A program made the translations under genes and the position numbers. Positions 8,900 to 16,855 of a stretch of DNA of 64,000 nucleotides are shown one piece after another; the stretch's first letter is position 1, and every line of letters begins with the position of its first letter. The DNA comes from Streptomyces xinghaiensis S187 (GTDB taxonomy: Bacteria; Actinomycetota; Actinomycetes; Streptomycetales; Streptomycetaceae). The notes under the pieces were generated by a model. It worked only from the letters and a program-made list of their open reading frames with translations, did no database searches and was not told the DNA's origin. Location of the stretch: assembly GCF_000220705.2 (NCBI RefSeq), contig NZ_CP023202.1:6726501-6790500 (forward strand), written 5' to 3'.

Positions 8900-9643
8900 C
8901 TACCGCTCCGGCGGAACGCGGTAGACGGAGACGTGGGAATCGGACTCGGCGGTGAACTCGGCGCCGCTCCAGTCCGCGTGCCGGGTCTCCAGCTCGAAGC
9001 CGGCGAGCTGGGCCATGAGGTCCAGCTCGGCCGGCCAGATGTAGCGGTGCGGGCTGCGGAACAGTTCCGCCCGCGGGGTCTCGTCGAACCGGAAGTGGTG
9101 TGACACGACCTGCTGGCGCAGGACGTCGTAGGTGTCCAGAAGGATGTAGTCCGGCTCGGACCGGCACACCATGGCCGTCTGCCCCGGGGGAAGCCTGCGC
9201 AGCTCCGGTACCCACAGCTCGATCACGAACCGGCCGCCGGGCGTGAGATGGCGGGCCGCGTTGCGGAAGCACTCGACCTGCCGCTCCTGGGTGAGCAGAT
9301 TGGAGATCGTGTTGAACACGAGGTAGACCAGGGAGTACGTCCCCGGGGCGGTGGCGGTCGCCATGTCGCCGACGACCACGGGGACCGCCGACTCGTCTGC
9401 CTTGGTGCGCAGTTGCTCCACCATCGGCCGGGACAACTCGATGCCGGTGACGGGAACCCCCCGCTCCGCGAGCGGGACGGCGACCCGTCCGGTCCCGATG
9501 GCGAACTCCAGCGCAGCCCCACCGTCCGCGAGTTCCGCGAGACGCTCCACGGCCGGGTCCAGGACCTCGGGCGCGAACATGCCGGTGCCGGGTGTGTCAT
9601 ACCTCTGCGCCGCATCGGCGTCCCAGATGCTCTCCTGCTCCAT
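8900..9643 (-). CDS. Class I SAM-dependent methyltransferase
   Basis: 247 residues from ATG 9643. SAM-binding motif I is ALEFAIGTGRVAVPLAERG at about residues 44-62, followed by the acidic residue of motif II (VTGIELSRPMVEQL) and the DMA of motif III. The motif after the fold (HLTPGGRFVIELWVPEL) is typical of Methyltransf_25/11 enzymes. Residues 180-247 form a variable substrate region. The substrate is unknown. The start is uncertain: GGAGGA abuts ATG 9643 with almost no spacing, while ATG 9661 would add six residues (MASVGG) but has no visible ribosome site. The gene lies 118 bp after the metallophosphatase on the same strand and could be read through from it. Confidence 0.75.
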   Translation of the reverse strand: MEQESIWDADAAQRYDTPGTGMFAPEVLDPAVERLAELADGGAALEFAIGTGRVAVPLAERGVPVTGIELSRPMVEQLRTKADESAVPVVVGDMATATAPGTYSLVYLVFNTISNLLTQERQVECFRNAARHLTPGGRFVIELWVPELRRLPPGQTAMVCRSEPDYILLDTYDVLRQQVVSHHFRFDETPRAELFRSPHRYIWPAELDLMAQLAGFELETRHADWSGAEFTAESDSHVSVYRVPPER

Positions 9644-9761
9644 TCCTCCAACGCTCGCCATCGGTCGCGGGGATGTCCAGTGAATATCCGCTCCGTCGCG
9701 GCGACGCCGGTGAGAGGGAAGTGCTCGGCGAAGAAGAGAATCCCGGTGCCGACCGGGCCGC

Positions 9762-11102
9762 TCAGCCGAGCGACGAGACCAGGGCAGCCCGGGCGCCGAC
9801 AGATGTGGGTTCCGCGGCGGGCTCGCGGCCGAGCAACTCGCCCAGCAGCGGCAGCGCGGAGGGCATGACCGCCACGTATCTCGGATCACGTGTGGTGGCG
9901 TCCCAACCGCACGGCATACGGCACCAGTTCCACCACGCCCAGTCGCCCTCCCGCGAGCGCGGATCCGTCACCGAGTCGTGCCGGAGCCTGAGCTTCCGGA
10001 ACTCTCCGGCGCACAGTCCGGCCACCACCGGGTGGTCATCGGGCTCGGGGAACAGGCGCAACACGTCGAACCACGAGACCTCACCGGCGCACAGCGCGGC
10101 GACGGCACCGTCCAGCGGAGCCTGCGTCCAGTGCTGCCCGGCCGGTACGAAAGCCGCCTCCGCACCGGTCGTCCGCCGGAGGAGCCGGGCCATGAGGCGG
10201 GGGAGGTAGTGCGCGGAGCCGGAGCGGGTGAGCCAGGTGTGCGGGCTGTGCCCCACCACCCGGGCCGCCGCGTCCTCCCCGGCGCGCGCCGTGGGGGCCG
10301 TCGGGTGCGCGCGCAGCGGTGGCACAAGGCGGTTTCCCCGTACGACGGGGGTGGCCGGAGGGGCGGGGACGTCGACCACGAGGACCGACGCGGCGAACGG
10401 GTGAGAGTGCCCCGCCGGTGTGCCGTGAAGCCGCCCGGACCACGGGCCCAGGGTGTGCCCGCCGAGAACGAGGTCGACGGATTCCGCCCACGGACGCGAG
10501 AGGTCCGCCAGGCGGTCCGGGCGGGTGCCGAGCACGCTCCCGTCCCCGCCGCCGGGTCGCGGCCACCACGCCGCGCCGTCGTGCAGCAGCGCGACGGTCC
10601 ACCGGGCGCCCTGCTGCCGCAGTCGGTGAGCCAGGCGGGGCACGGCGTGCTGCCAGTCGTCCCGGGGACGCGGGGCCCGGGACAGCCGGTGGCTGTGCGG
10701 GTGCGTCAGGCCGATGACGCCGATGGGACCGGCGCCGGTGTCCACGACGGCGCAGCCCGGCAGCCCGGCATCGGCGTTCGCGCAGAGCAGGGGGAACGGC
10801 AGCCGCCGCGCCCGCTCCCGCAACACGGACACACCGTCGTCGAACTCGTGGTTGCCCGCGGCGGCCGCGGAGACCGGCAGCCCCGCGACGACCTCCCACG
10901 GCCGTACGCCGGGCAGTGAAGCCGCCGGTCCCATGGCGAGATCACCGGTGTCGAGCCAGACGGCGGGCTGCCGCCGGCGTTCGTGCTCCAGGATCCCGGC
11001 GATGCCCGCGCAGGTGCCACCACGGCCGTAGCCGGTCCGGGCGGGCACGACGGTGGCCGCCAGGTCACCGGTGGCGAGGATGCGGAGCACCGTGCCGGGC
11101 AC
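9762..11102 (-). CDS. Metallophosphatase/5'-nucleotidase-like protein
   Basis: 446 residues with the calcineurin-like metallophosphoesterase motifs in order: LATGDLAATVVP at the start, WLDTGDLAMGP (GDxx), AGNHEFDDG (GNHE/D), LLHDGAAWW and GGHTLGPW (GGHxH-like). This is the UshA/CpdB architecture. The C-terminal half (about residues 270-446) matches the place of the 5'-nucleotidase substrate domain (RVVGHSPHTWLTRSGSAHYL) but is poorly conserved. There is no obvious signal peptide, unlike periplasmic or secreted UshA proteins, so it may act in the cytoplasm on nucleotides or other phosphate esters. The final metal-ligand motif reads GHT where many members have GHTH, so activity is inferred and not certain. 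GTG start at 11102. Confidence 0.75.
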   Translation of the reverse strand: MPGTVLRILATGDLAATVVPARTGYGRGGTCAGIAGILEHERRRQPAVWLDTGDLAMGPAASLPGVRPWEVVAGLPVSAAAAGNHEFDDGVSVLRERARRLPFPLLCANADAGLPGCAVVDTGAGPIGVIGLTHPHSHRLSRAPRPRDDWQHAVPRLAHRLRQQGARWTVALLHDGAAWWPRPGGGDGSVLGTRPDRLADLSRPWAESVDLVLGGHTLGPWSGRLHGTPAGHSHPFAASVLVVDVPAPPATPVVRGNRLVPPLRAHPTAPTARAGEDAAARVVGHSPHTWLTRSGSAHYLPRLMARLLRRTTGAEAAFVPAGQHWTQAPLDGAVAALCAGEVSWFDVLRLFPEPDDHPVVAGLCAGEFRKLRLRHDSVTDPRSREGDWAWWNWCRMPCGWDATTRDPRYVAVMPSALPLLGELLGREPAAEPTSVGARAALVSSLG

Positions 11103-11365
11103 GGGGGGCGGCAGGGCCGGGACTGCGTCGGTCAGGGGGAGCCTCCGTATCGGTCGCGCATCGCGGATCGTCCGATACCACGATGCTCCCCTTCGGGCCT
11201 GTGGGCCGTCCCGGAGCGGGACGCCGTGATAGTCCGGGTTCCCCCTCCGCGGCGCGTTACCGCGTCTGAACGAGTGGCGGGGCCGGGCCGGCGGCCGTGG
11301 TGACGTCCGGTGAGCGGTCGGCCTTCGTGGAGTTCGCGGCGCGCGGCTGAACTGCCGGGTACGAG

Positions 11366-11408
11366 GATGCCTCCGGTACCGGCTGCTTCGGCTGGTACCG
11401 GAGGCATC
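11366..11408. terminator. Strong hairpin terminator
   Basis: A perfect 15-bp stem (11366-11380 with 11394-11408) closing a 13-base loop. It starts 36 bases downstream of the stop of the minus-strand membrane protein gene ending at 11444, and separates it from the metallophosphatase unit. Confidence 0.75.
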
Positions 11409-11443
11409 GACGCGTCAGCGAAAGGGCCGCCCCGCGGCCCGCG

Positions 11444-12358
11444 TCAGTCCTCCTCCATGTCGCGGAAGCGTTCGAAGGTGTCCGTCCCGTTGGCGCCCTG
11501 GTCCCACTTGACGGTGAGGGTGTCGCCGCTCTGCGAGAGCCTGCCGTGGCGGTCCTTGCTCTTGACGCGCTCTCCGTCCTGCTCACAGAGCATGACGACC
11601 ACGAGTTCGTCGCCCGCCCCGGCCTTCTGCCAGCGGCCTTTGCACTCCAGCCCGTCGCGGTCGTCGTAGATCGCGTTGATGCGCCTGGGTTCGTTGGTGT
11701 ACGCGTCGCCCAGTGCCAGCATCGGGCCGTCGGAGGCCTTCCAGACGGCCTGCAGGCCGGTCCCGGTCGGCTTGGGGACGAAGGGGTTGCCGGTGGAGTC
11801 CGGTTCCGGCTCGGTCTCCGACGGCGTGGGGGGAGGCGTCGGCTCTGGCCCGGCCTGCGTGGGGTCGGCCCCCGCGTCCGTCTCCCCGGCACTCGCGGAG
11901 GGGGTCTGCGCGGCCACGGTGTCCCCGGACCCGTCGTCGTCTCCGCCGGCCGCGAGCCACACCACGCCCACGACGACGACCAGGGCCACAGCTGCGGCTC
12001 CCGCCAGCAGCCCGGTCCGGCGCCTGCCCGGGCCACCCGGAGCCGGGGCAGGCGGAGGTGGCGGATACGGGCCGTACGGTGCGGGGTGCGCGTACCCCTG
12101 GGCCGTCGGCTGCTGCCCGTACCCGTGTGGCGCAGGCTGACCGTAGCCGGGCGGTGGTGCGGGCTGTGCGGGCGGCCGGGCATAGGGGTTGCCCGGAGCG
12201 GGCTGCGCGGCCTGGGGATAGCCGTAGCCGGGAGGCGGCTGCTGCGGCGTGCCGTACTGCCCGGACGAACCCTGGGGCGGGGGCTCCTGCGGGACACCGG
12301 GCCCTCCGCCCCGCGGCGGCTCCCCGGGCGGCTGAGGTGGCGGCTGCGGATGTGACAT
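11444..12358 (-). CDS. Proline/tyrosine-rich membrane protein with extracellular domain, unknown function
   Basis: 304 residues. Residues 1-110 are a Pro/Gly/Gln/Tyr-rich cytoplasmic tail with repeated PPPGYG and PQ units. A single membrane helix follows at about 115-136 (LLAGAAAVALVVVVGVVWLA). Then comes an Asp/Thr/Pro/Glu linker to about residue 195 and an exported domain of about 110 residues (GLQAVWKASDGPMLALGDAY onward) with two cysteines in LECKG and VMLCEQ. This is the same modular plan as the gene at 7862-8677, but the outer domains are not obviously related. Pro-rich tails of this kind are common on actinomycete membrane proteins near cell-wall machinery. The start ATG 12358 has GGGGGAAGGA 6 bases upstream. 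It is divergent from the acetyltransferase. Confidence 0.72.
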   Translation of the reverse strand: MSHPQPPPQPPGEPPRGGGPGVPQEPPPQGSSGQYGTPQQPPPGYGYPQAAQPAPGNPYARPPAQPAPPPGYGQPAPHGYGQQPTAQGYAHPAPYGPYPPPPPAPAPGGPGRRRTGLLAGAAAVALVVVVGVVWLAAGGDDDGSGDTVAAQTPSASAGETDAGADPTQAGPEPTPPPTPSETEPEPDSTGNPFVPKPTGTGLQAVWKASDGPMLALGDAYTNEPRRINAIYDDRDGLECKGRWQKAGAGDELVVVMLCEQDGERVKSKDRHGRLSQSGDTLTVKWDQGANGTDTFERFRDMEED

Positions 12359-12571
12359 CGGTGTCCTTCCCCCGGATGCAACTGGTCTGCCGTAGCTGTC
12401 AGTTCTTTCTACCAGCGCGGACTGTCACCACCGCTGCGGCGCGGCCGCCATGGATCCGCGCCAGTGACGTGCAGGACCCGCGCGTGGTCCGAGCAGCCGT
12501 GGTGGACGGCGGGCCGCAGAGCGGTACGTCCTTACCTCTGGCGCCGGCCACGGTCCGGCCGACTCGCCGCA

Positions 12572-12577
12572 TATGAT
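12572..12577 (+). promoter_or_regulatory. -10 element giving a probably leaderless acetyltransferase mRNA
   Basis: TATGAT ends 6 bases before the GTG start codon at 12584. No Shine-Dalgarno sequence lies between, so transcription would begin at or beside the start codon, as is frequent in Streptomyces. No good -35 element was seen. Confidence 0.5.
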
Positions 12578-12583
12578 CGATCG

Positions 12584-13150
12584 GTGAACGCTCCCGTCGT
12601 GCTCCGGGCGGCCGCGACGCCGGCCTTCCCCGCCCTGGTTCTGCGCCCCTGGCACGCGGAGGACGTGGCCGCACTGGTCAAGGCGTACCGGGACCCCGCA
12701 CTGCGCCGCTGGACGAGCCATGTCCCGGACAACGACGCCGACGGGGAGCGGTGGGTTCAAGCCCGGGAAGAGGGCTGGGCAGCGGGGGACCGGTTCAGCT
12801 TCGCCGTGATCGAGGAGCAATCCCGCCCATGCGGCGGTCAGTTGGTGGGCAACATGGTCCTGAAGGGTGTCACCTCCGGCAAGGCGCAGGCCGAGGTGGG
12901 CTACTGGACCGCGGCGCAGGCTCGCGGACGGGGAGTGGCCCCGCGAGCCCTCGAGGCGCTCACGGGCTGGGCCTTTGCCACCTTCGAAGCCGACGGGCTG
13001 GAGCGCCTGGAACTCCTGCACCAGGTCGACAACCCGGCGTCGTGCCGGGTGGCGGAGAAGAGTGGTTACGGATTCGACCGGGTCCTGCCCGCGCTGCCGC
13101 CGTCCTTTCCTGCCGACGGCCACCTGCACATACGGCGTGCGGATGCGTGA
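12584..13150 (+). CDS. GNAT-family N-acetyltransferase (RimJ/RimL type)
   Basis: 188 residues. Acetyl-CoA-dependent transfer, probably to an amine or a protein N-terminus. It opens with the typical LRPWHAEDVAALVKAYRDPA block. The strand-rich middle is EVGYWTAAQARGRGVAPRAL, which includes the Q/RxxGxG/A acetyl-CoA pyrophosphate loop (ARGRGVA, about residues 109-115). The C-terminal RLELLHQVDNPASCRVAEKS and GYGFDRVLPA complete the Acetyltransf_3 signature. The GTG start at 12584 was chosen because family homology begins at once and a -10 box sits just upstream. The extended open frame to 12464 has no homology. The gene is monocistronic, and the sequence after it is decayed. Confidence 0.85.
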   Translation: MNAPVVLRAAATPAFPALVLRPWHAEDVAALVKAYRDPALRRWTSHVPDNDADGERWVQAREEGWAAGDRFSFAVIEEQSRPCGGQLVGNMVLKGVTSGKAQAEVGYWTAAQARGRGVAPRALEALTGWAFATFEADGLERLELLHQVDNPASCRVAEKSGYGFDRVLPALPPSFPADGHLHIRRADA

Positions 13151-13199
13151 ACTCACCGCGGCTCACGGGGACGGGCTGAGGCCGTTCAGGCCGTAAAGG

Positions 13200-13600
13200 G
13201 TCTGAGAAATCCGAAGGCCTGGCGCGGCAACCGCGGGCCGGCACGTGCTCGCCGGAACCGAGCTCGGCGTTCGCCTCAATGACGCCGAACGGATCGCCGG
13301 AAGGCTCCTTGAGCTGGTGGACCAAAGCGCCGCGGCCGATCCGCGGAGGGCCGTGGCGGCCGTGGACGAACAGGCCGCCCCGGGCGTGGCCGCCCTCGGC
13401 GGGGGAGTAGCACAGCGTCGCGGCTCGTGCCGCCGCTGCCCGGGCCGACGCTCGGTGTGCCGTTCCTCTGCCCGTCGGGGGTTGTCGACGCGCTCACCGT
13501 CGTCGAACTCGATGTGCGTGCGCTTGACCTCGCTCCCGTGTCCCGACGCGCTGCGGGGCGCCAACGCACCGCCCGGATAGGGACGTTGGACGCGGTCGGC
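13200..13600 (-). pseudogene. Eroded minus-strand gene with at least two frameshifts
   Basis: No intact gene is present between the acetyltransferase and the VOC remnant (13151-13837). On the minus strand three consecutive stretches in different frames keep strong coding character, with GC-rich third positions: THIEFDDGERVDN (about 13500-13535), then PDGQRNGTPSVGPGSGGTSR, then YSPAEGGHARGGLFVHGRHG and ALVHQLKEPSGDPFGVIEAN (about 13270-13390). The frames join only if bases are lost at about 13485 and 13405. The family is not recognised; the last part is faintly like the end of a VOC protein. Further right (13600-13837) a plus-strand fragment starts TTGACGGAGCAG after GGAGGA at about 13660 but soon stops. 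The whole stretch looks like gene debris. Confidence 0.35.
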
Positions 13601-13837
13601 TTACCGTGGGCGCACAGCTGCGCGATATCGGCCTCGCTCGTGCGGGGGAGGAGGACCGGAGAACTTGACGGAGCAGAGCAGCTCGCCCCGAGTCAGCCGG
13701 TTCCAGCTCGCCGGCACAGGCATGCGCCGTCCGCTACGGGGCGACGGTGCCGGGCGCGGCCCGAGCGATAGGCCCTGAGCACCTGGGCGAGAGGCCCTGA
13801 CCCCGCGCCGCGCCCCACCAGCGGTGCGAGGCCGCTG

Positions 13838-14143
13838 TCAACGGTGGCTCAGTACGTTGATCACACGGCCGTTGGGGTCGCGGACGAAGAAGCGCCGCAC
13901 ACCCCACTCCTCGTCCTGCAAAGGGTGCACGATCTCCGCGCCGCTGTCCCGCATGACGGCGTAGGCCGCGTCCACGTCCTCCACCTCCACGCTCATGTCC
14001 GGCGTGACCGGCGCGGTCTTGTCGGCTGTCATGAAGCTGACCTGGGCCGCCGGGGTGGATGGTGAGGCGAGCGTCGTGATCCAGCCCAGATTCATGACCT
14101 CCTCGAAGCCCAGCAGGCCGTGGAATTCCCGGTTCTCCTGCAC
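13838..14143 (-). pseudogene. VOC/glyoxalase-fold protein lacking its N-terminus
   Basis: About 101 residues: LLGFEEVMNLGWITTLASP, then AAQVSFMTADKTAPVTPDMS, then the second half of the vicinal-oxygen-chelate fold (VEVEDVDAAYAVMRDSGAEI, RRFFVRDPNGRVINVLSHR). Intact members begin about 15-20 residues earlier with a metal-ligand His strand (a T/H-x-x-VxD block). That strand is missing because the insertion element starts immediately upstream. A GTG at 14143 and an open frame leading into the element could still give a shortened product, but half of the first beta-alpha unit is gone. Dioxygenase or resistance roles are typical of the family; none can be assigned here. Confidence 0.65.
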
Positions 14144-14149
14144 TGTGCC

Positions 14150-14330
14150 TGACTGGAGAGTGACTCCACCCGCGACTGAAGTCTCGCGGGCTTCCTGTGT
14201 CGGTGGCTAGGCACCGGCGCAGAGGACCAGCCCGGCCCTGTGTTTGACGTTGAGTGCGCCGACGTGGTCGGCGTGTGCCACCAGGCCGCAGTTGACGCAC
14301 GTGAACTTCGCCTGGGTGACCCGGTTCTCC
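14150..14330 (-). ncRNA. Predicted omega RNA (reRNA) region at the tnpB 3' end
   Basis: In characterised TnpB systems the guide RNA covers the 3' part of tnpB and the element end, with the guide taken from the flanking host DNA. Here that places the scaffold over about 14150-14330 of the minus strand, including the terminal CTGAAG hairpin. The guide would be read from the bases just left of about 14150, inside the VOC remnant. This is an inference from position only; no RNA boundary can be proved from sequence. Confidence 0.35.
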
Positions 14331-15433
14331 TTGGCCACGTGCCCGCATCCGCCGATGCTGGGCGGGCAGGTGCGGGACGTGTTGCGGGCGTCCACCGGGA
14401 TCACGCGGCGACCGGCGCTTTCAGCCTTGTCCGCCAGGATCCTCAGGAACTGCCCCCAACCCGCGTCGAGAATACTGCGGTTCAGCCCGGCCTTCGCCGC
14501 GGCGCCGTTCGCCAGGAACGCACCGTCGGGGTCGGGGTCGGGCCGGGGTGCGGGCGTCTTGGTCATGCCCGCGGTGTTCAGCCGCTCGTGCCCGATCACA
14601 TCATGCTTACGGACCAGGGCGAGGGCCTGCTTGTGGTGATAGTCCAGACGCCGTCGCCGGATCTTGGCGTGCAGTTTGGCGACCTTGCGGGCCGCGGCAC
14701 GATGCTTCTTCGTGCGACGCCGCGTGCGCTTCGGGAATGCCGCCAGGTGCTGCTGCGCTGCGGCCAGCTCCCCGGCCGAGACCTGCAGGAACCCGGGATT
14801 CTCGACGTGGCGGCCGCTGGAGTCGGTGAGGAAGTGGACCGTGCCCAGGTCGATACCCACCCGGCTGCCGGTGGGCGGCAGCGGCTCTGCGGGTACTTCG
14901 TCGCAAGCGAGGATGACGTACCAGCGGCGGCCCTCCCGCTTCACGCTGACCGTCTTCACCCGGCCCCGCACACTCCGGTGTTGGTGGACTCGGATGTGCC
15001 CGACACCTTGCAGGCGGACACGCGTCTGGGTGTCGTGGGGGGTGGAGTCCCACCGGCAGCCGTCCCCGTCCCGGGGGAAAGCGACGGTGTCGAAGTGGCC
15101 GACCCCCTTGAACCGCGGGTACCCCGGGGCGCCACCGGTCTTCACCCGCCGGAAGAACGCCTGGAAGGCGCGGTCCAGGCGGCGCAGGGTCGCCTGCTGG
15201 CTCGAGAACGACCACCGGCCCTGACGCTCCGGATCAAACGCCCGAATTTCCTTCAGCTGCGCGGACTGGTCCCCGTACCGGACCGAGGTCCGGGAACTGT
15301 GCCGGTAGGCATCACGACGCTCCTGAAGAGCCCCGTTGTACAGAGAGCAGTGATCCCGCACCATCTCCACCAGCGCCCGCTCCTGACGGACCGTGGGACG
15401 CAGAAGAAACCGATACGCCCGCCTCACACCCAC
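14207..15433 (-). CDS. tnpB: TnpB-family RNA-guided nuclease (OrfB_IS605)
   Basis: 408 residues. The N-terminal helix-turn-helix of OrfB proteins is RRAYRFLLRPTVRQERALVE. The RuvC-like core follows with its three acidic residues intact: D195 in GIDLGT, E283 in GHERLN and D389 in HADHVG. The four-cysteine zinc ribbon lies between the last two (TCPPSIGGCG, then FTCVNCG). With no disrupted motif, the nuclease is predicted to be active with an omega RNA from the element's end. The start was set at GTG 15433, where GGGGGAGG lies 5 bases upstream and homology starts. The longer open frame to 15532 covers the element's left end and has no homology. No tnpA is present, so movement would need a transposase in trans. 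Confidence 0.9.
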   Translation of the reverse strand: MGVRRAYRFLLRPTVRQERALVEMVRDHCSLYNGALQERRDAYRHSSRTSVRYGDQSAQLKEIRAFDPERQGRWSFSSQQATLRRLDRAFQAFFRRVKTGGAPGYPRFKGVGHFDTVAFPRDGDGCRWDSTPHDTQTRVRLQGVGHIRVHQHRSVRGRVKTVSVKREGRRWYVILACDEVPAEPLPPTGSRVGIDLGTVHFLTDSSGRHVENPGFLQVSAGELAAAQQHLAAFPKRTRRRTKKHRAAARKVAKLHAKIRRRRLDYHHKQALALVRKHDVIGHERLNTAGMTKTPAPRPDPDPDGAFLANGAAAKAGLNRSILDAGWGQFLRILADKAESAGRRVIPVDARNTSRTCPPSIGGCGHVAKENRVTQAKFTCVNCGLVAHADHVGALNVKHRAGLVLCAGA

Positions 15434-15585
15434 CCCACCTCCCCCGTTTCCCCTGACCAACGCCGGTGTGCTCACGCTACCGGCCCCTACTGACAACGCA
15501 GCGTGCTCCGCCGCCGCGCGGCTCCGGCCCAAGGATTCGATTCCCCCACCGGCTGAAGCCGGCGGTCCCCTCGAAAGAAGGCCTG

Positions 15586-16205
15586 ATGGACACTCACGAG
15601 GAGGGTGGAGAGGGCTCGTACGCGCATCCGGACCGGGTCGCTGAACCGTTCCTCGCCCGCAGCGAGGGTGGTGGCCCGGTGGCCGCCGAAGGTCAGGGTG
15701 CGCAGCGTGCCGGGGACGGCGTCGGCGCCCTCGTCCTGGAGCGCGACGGTCACCTTGTCGACCGTGACGGGCTCCGTCCCGAAGGTGTTGGTGACCCGGA
15801 CCCGGACGCTGCTGCCGCCGCCCTTGACGAACAGGACGTTGCGGACCGTCTGGTTCTCCAGGCCCTCGCCGGCCGGGCAGTCGCTCCAGGGGATCTCGCT
15901 GCCGGCCACCTGGCTCGCGCCCCAGGCGGCCACCCAGCCGCGGGCCCTGCCCTGGCCGCCCTGGCCACTCTGGCCATGTTCGCTCTGGGCGGCGGCGGGT
16001 TGCGCGGCCGCCGGAGCCAGTGCCGCCGCCAGGGCGAGGGCGACGGCGGTGGCGAGGGGGCGGGCCAGGCGGCCGGGGGTGCGGGCCCCGGTTCGCCGGC
16101 GGGCGGAGTCGTGCCGGCCGGGTCCGGCTTCCCGTGAAGGGATCTCCGGTGCGGCTTCCGGTCGCTGCCGGGAGTCGGAGAAGTGGGGGAGGGGACGGGG
16201 TTCAT
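15586..16205 (-). pseudogene. Secreted SGNH/GDSL hydrolase, 3' part lost at the insertion element
   Basis: The N-terminal segment of a secreted SGNH-type esterase is clear: a signal peptide (ATAVALALAAALAPAAAQPA), then GWVAAWGASQVAGSEIPWSD and the beta-sandwich-like stretch NVLFVKGGGSSVRVRVTNTF to STLLVSVH. Homology stops there at about 15586, where the IS605 end begins. The SGNH catalytic Ser/Asp/His domain (about 250 residues) is absent. A second lesion is likely near the start. ATG 16205, with GGAG before it, reads MNPVPSPTSPTPGS in one frame, but the signal peptide is in another, so one frameshift lies between. Inactive remnant. Confidence 0.7.
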
Positions 16206-16855
16206 GGGGTGCTCCTGGTTCTCCTGATGAGGGTGGCTGGTGGCCGGTGGTATGCGGTGGTGCCTGCTGGGTGGTCGGGCGCCTTGAAGCTGACAACGTT
16301 GTCTGCCGACCCCGCTCGGCGGCAGTGTGCTGTTTCCTGGCGGAACGGTGGTGTCGTTGCGGGATGCGGCCGTGGGGCACGGCGGGCTCGGGAGCCGCCA
16401 ACGCCCCCTGGAATGTGGTCGGTTGGCCCGGCCAGATGCAAGCACCGATCCGATCACGTGGTAAAGGTGGCGGCGGGCCCCGGAGGGCGGCCCGGCGCGG
16501 TGGCGGATCGGTGTGACGCCGTCCCGGCTGGGGCCGCCTCGCGCGTCCGGCCGTCCGGCCGTCCACCGTGCTCCATGCCGGCGGCTTCTCGTACATCCGT
16601 TCGTGGGGGCGGTGCCGTCTCTCCGGCCCTCGCCTCCGTCCGTTCCCGGCCCCCGCCTCCGCCCGGCAGTCCGGGGTCCGCGATCAGCAGACCGGAAGGA
16701 GCCTCCGGGGGCGGGGCGGCCGGATGGGCGAGTGACTGGAATTGAACCCAGTTACTGTCGTGACCAGCGTCGATGGCCTCAGCGAACCAGCCACAGTGAC
16801 TCTTTGTGGCGTTTCAATGTGTTTGCGAAGCGGCTCCAGGGTTACCCGCGCCGTC
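16206..16855. other. 650-bp intergenic stretch upstream of the SGNH remnant and the heptose operon
   Basis: No convincing gene on either strand. It holds a LacI-type palindrome (16292-16303), the former promoter region of the SGNH-hydrolase gene on the left and, on the right, the leader of the heptose operon. The bases from 16720 to 16860 are less GC-rich than the surroundings (runs such as ATTGAACCCAGTTACTG), as expected for a promoter region. Confidence 0.5.
16292..16303. promoter_or_regulatory. LacI/GalR-type operator, GACAACGTTGTC
   Basis: A perfect 12-bp palindrome with a central CG, the classic shape for actinomycete LacI-family sugar repressors. It lies about 87 bp upstream of the start of the truncated SGNH hydrolase on the minus strand. 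No LacI-family gene lies in the window, so the repressor would be encoded elsewhere. Confidence 0.5.

Larger units (their letters stand above)
14150..15585 (-). mobile_element. IS605/IS1341-type element carrying tnpB only
   Basis: There is no transposase tnpA and no terminal inverted repeats; instead both ends carry small subterminal hairpins, as in the IS200/IS605 superfamily. The end next to the tnpB stop has a stem CCCGCGA/TCGCGGG (14169-14175 with 14184-14190). The end upstream of tnpB has CCGGC/GCCGG (15549-15553 with 15558-15562). Both loops contain CTGAAG or TGAAG. The limits are approximate: the right limit is where SGNH-hydrolase homology resumes (about 15586) and the left limit is where VOC homology stops (about 14150). 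The two flanks are different genes, so the element is associated with a deletion or rearrangement. Confidence 0.7.

Noticed and set aside
15434..15532. N-terminal extension of tnpB
   Set aside because: The sequence overlaps the element end, has no homology to TnpB, and a good ribosome site lies at the shorter start.
16730..16830. tRNA-like sequence (CTGGAATTGAACCCAG reads as a T-arm on the minus strand)
   Set aside because: The bases after the putative T-arm have no matching acceptor strand at the expected distance upstream, and no anticodon stem forms.
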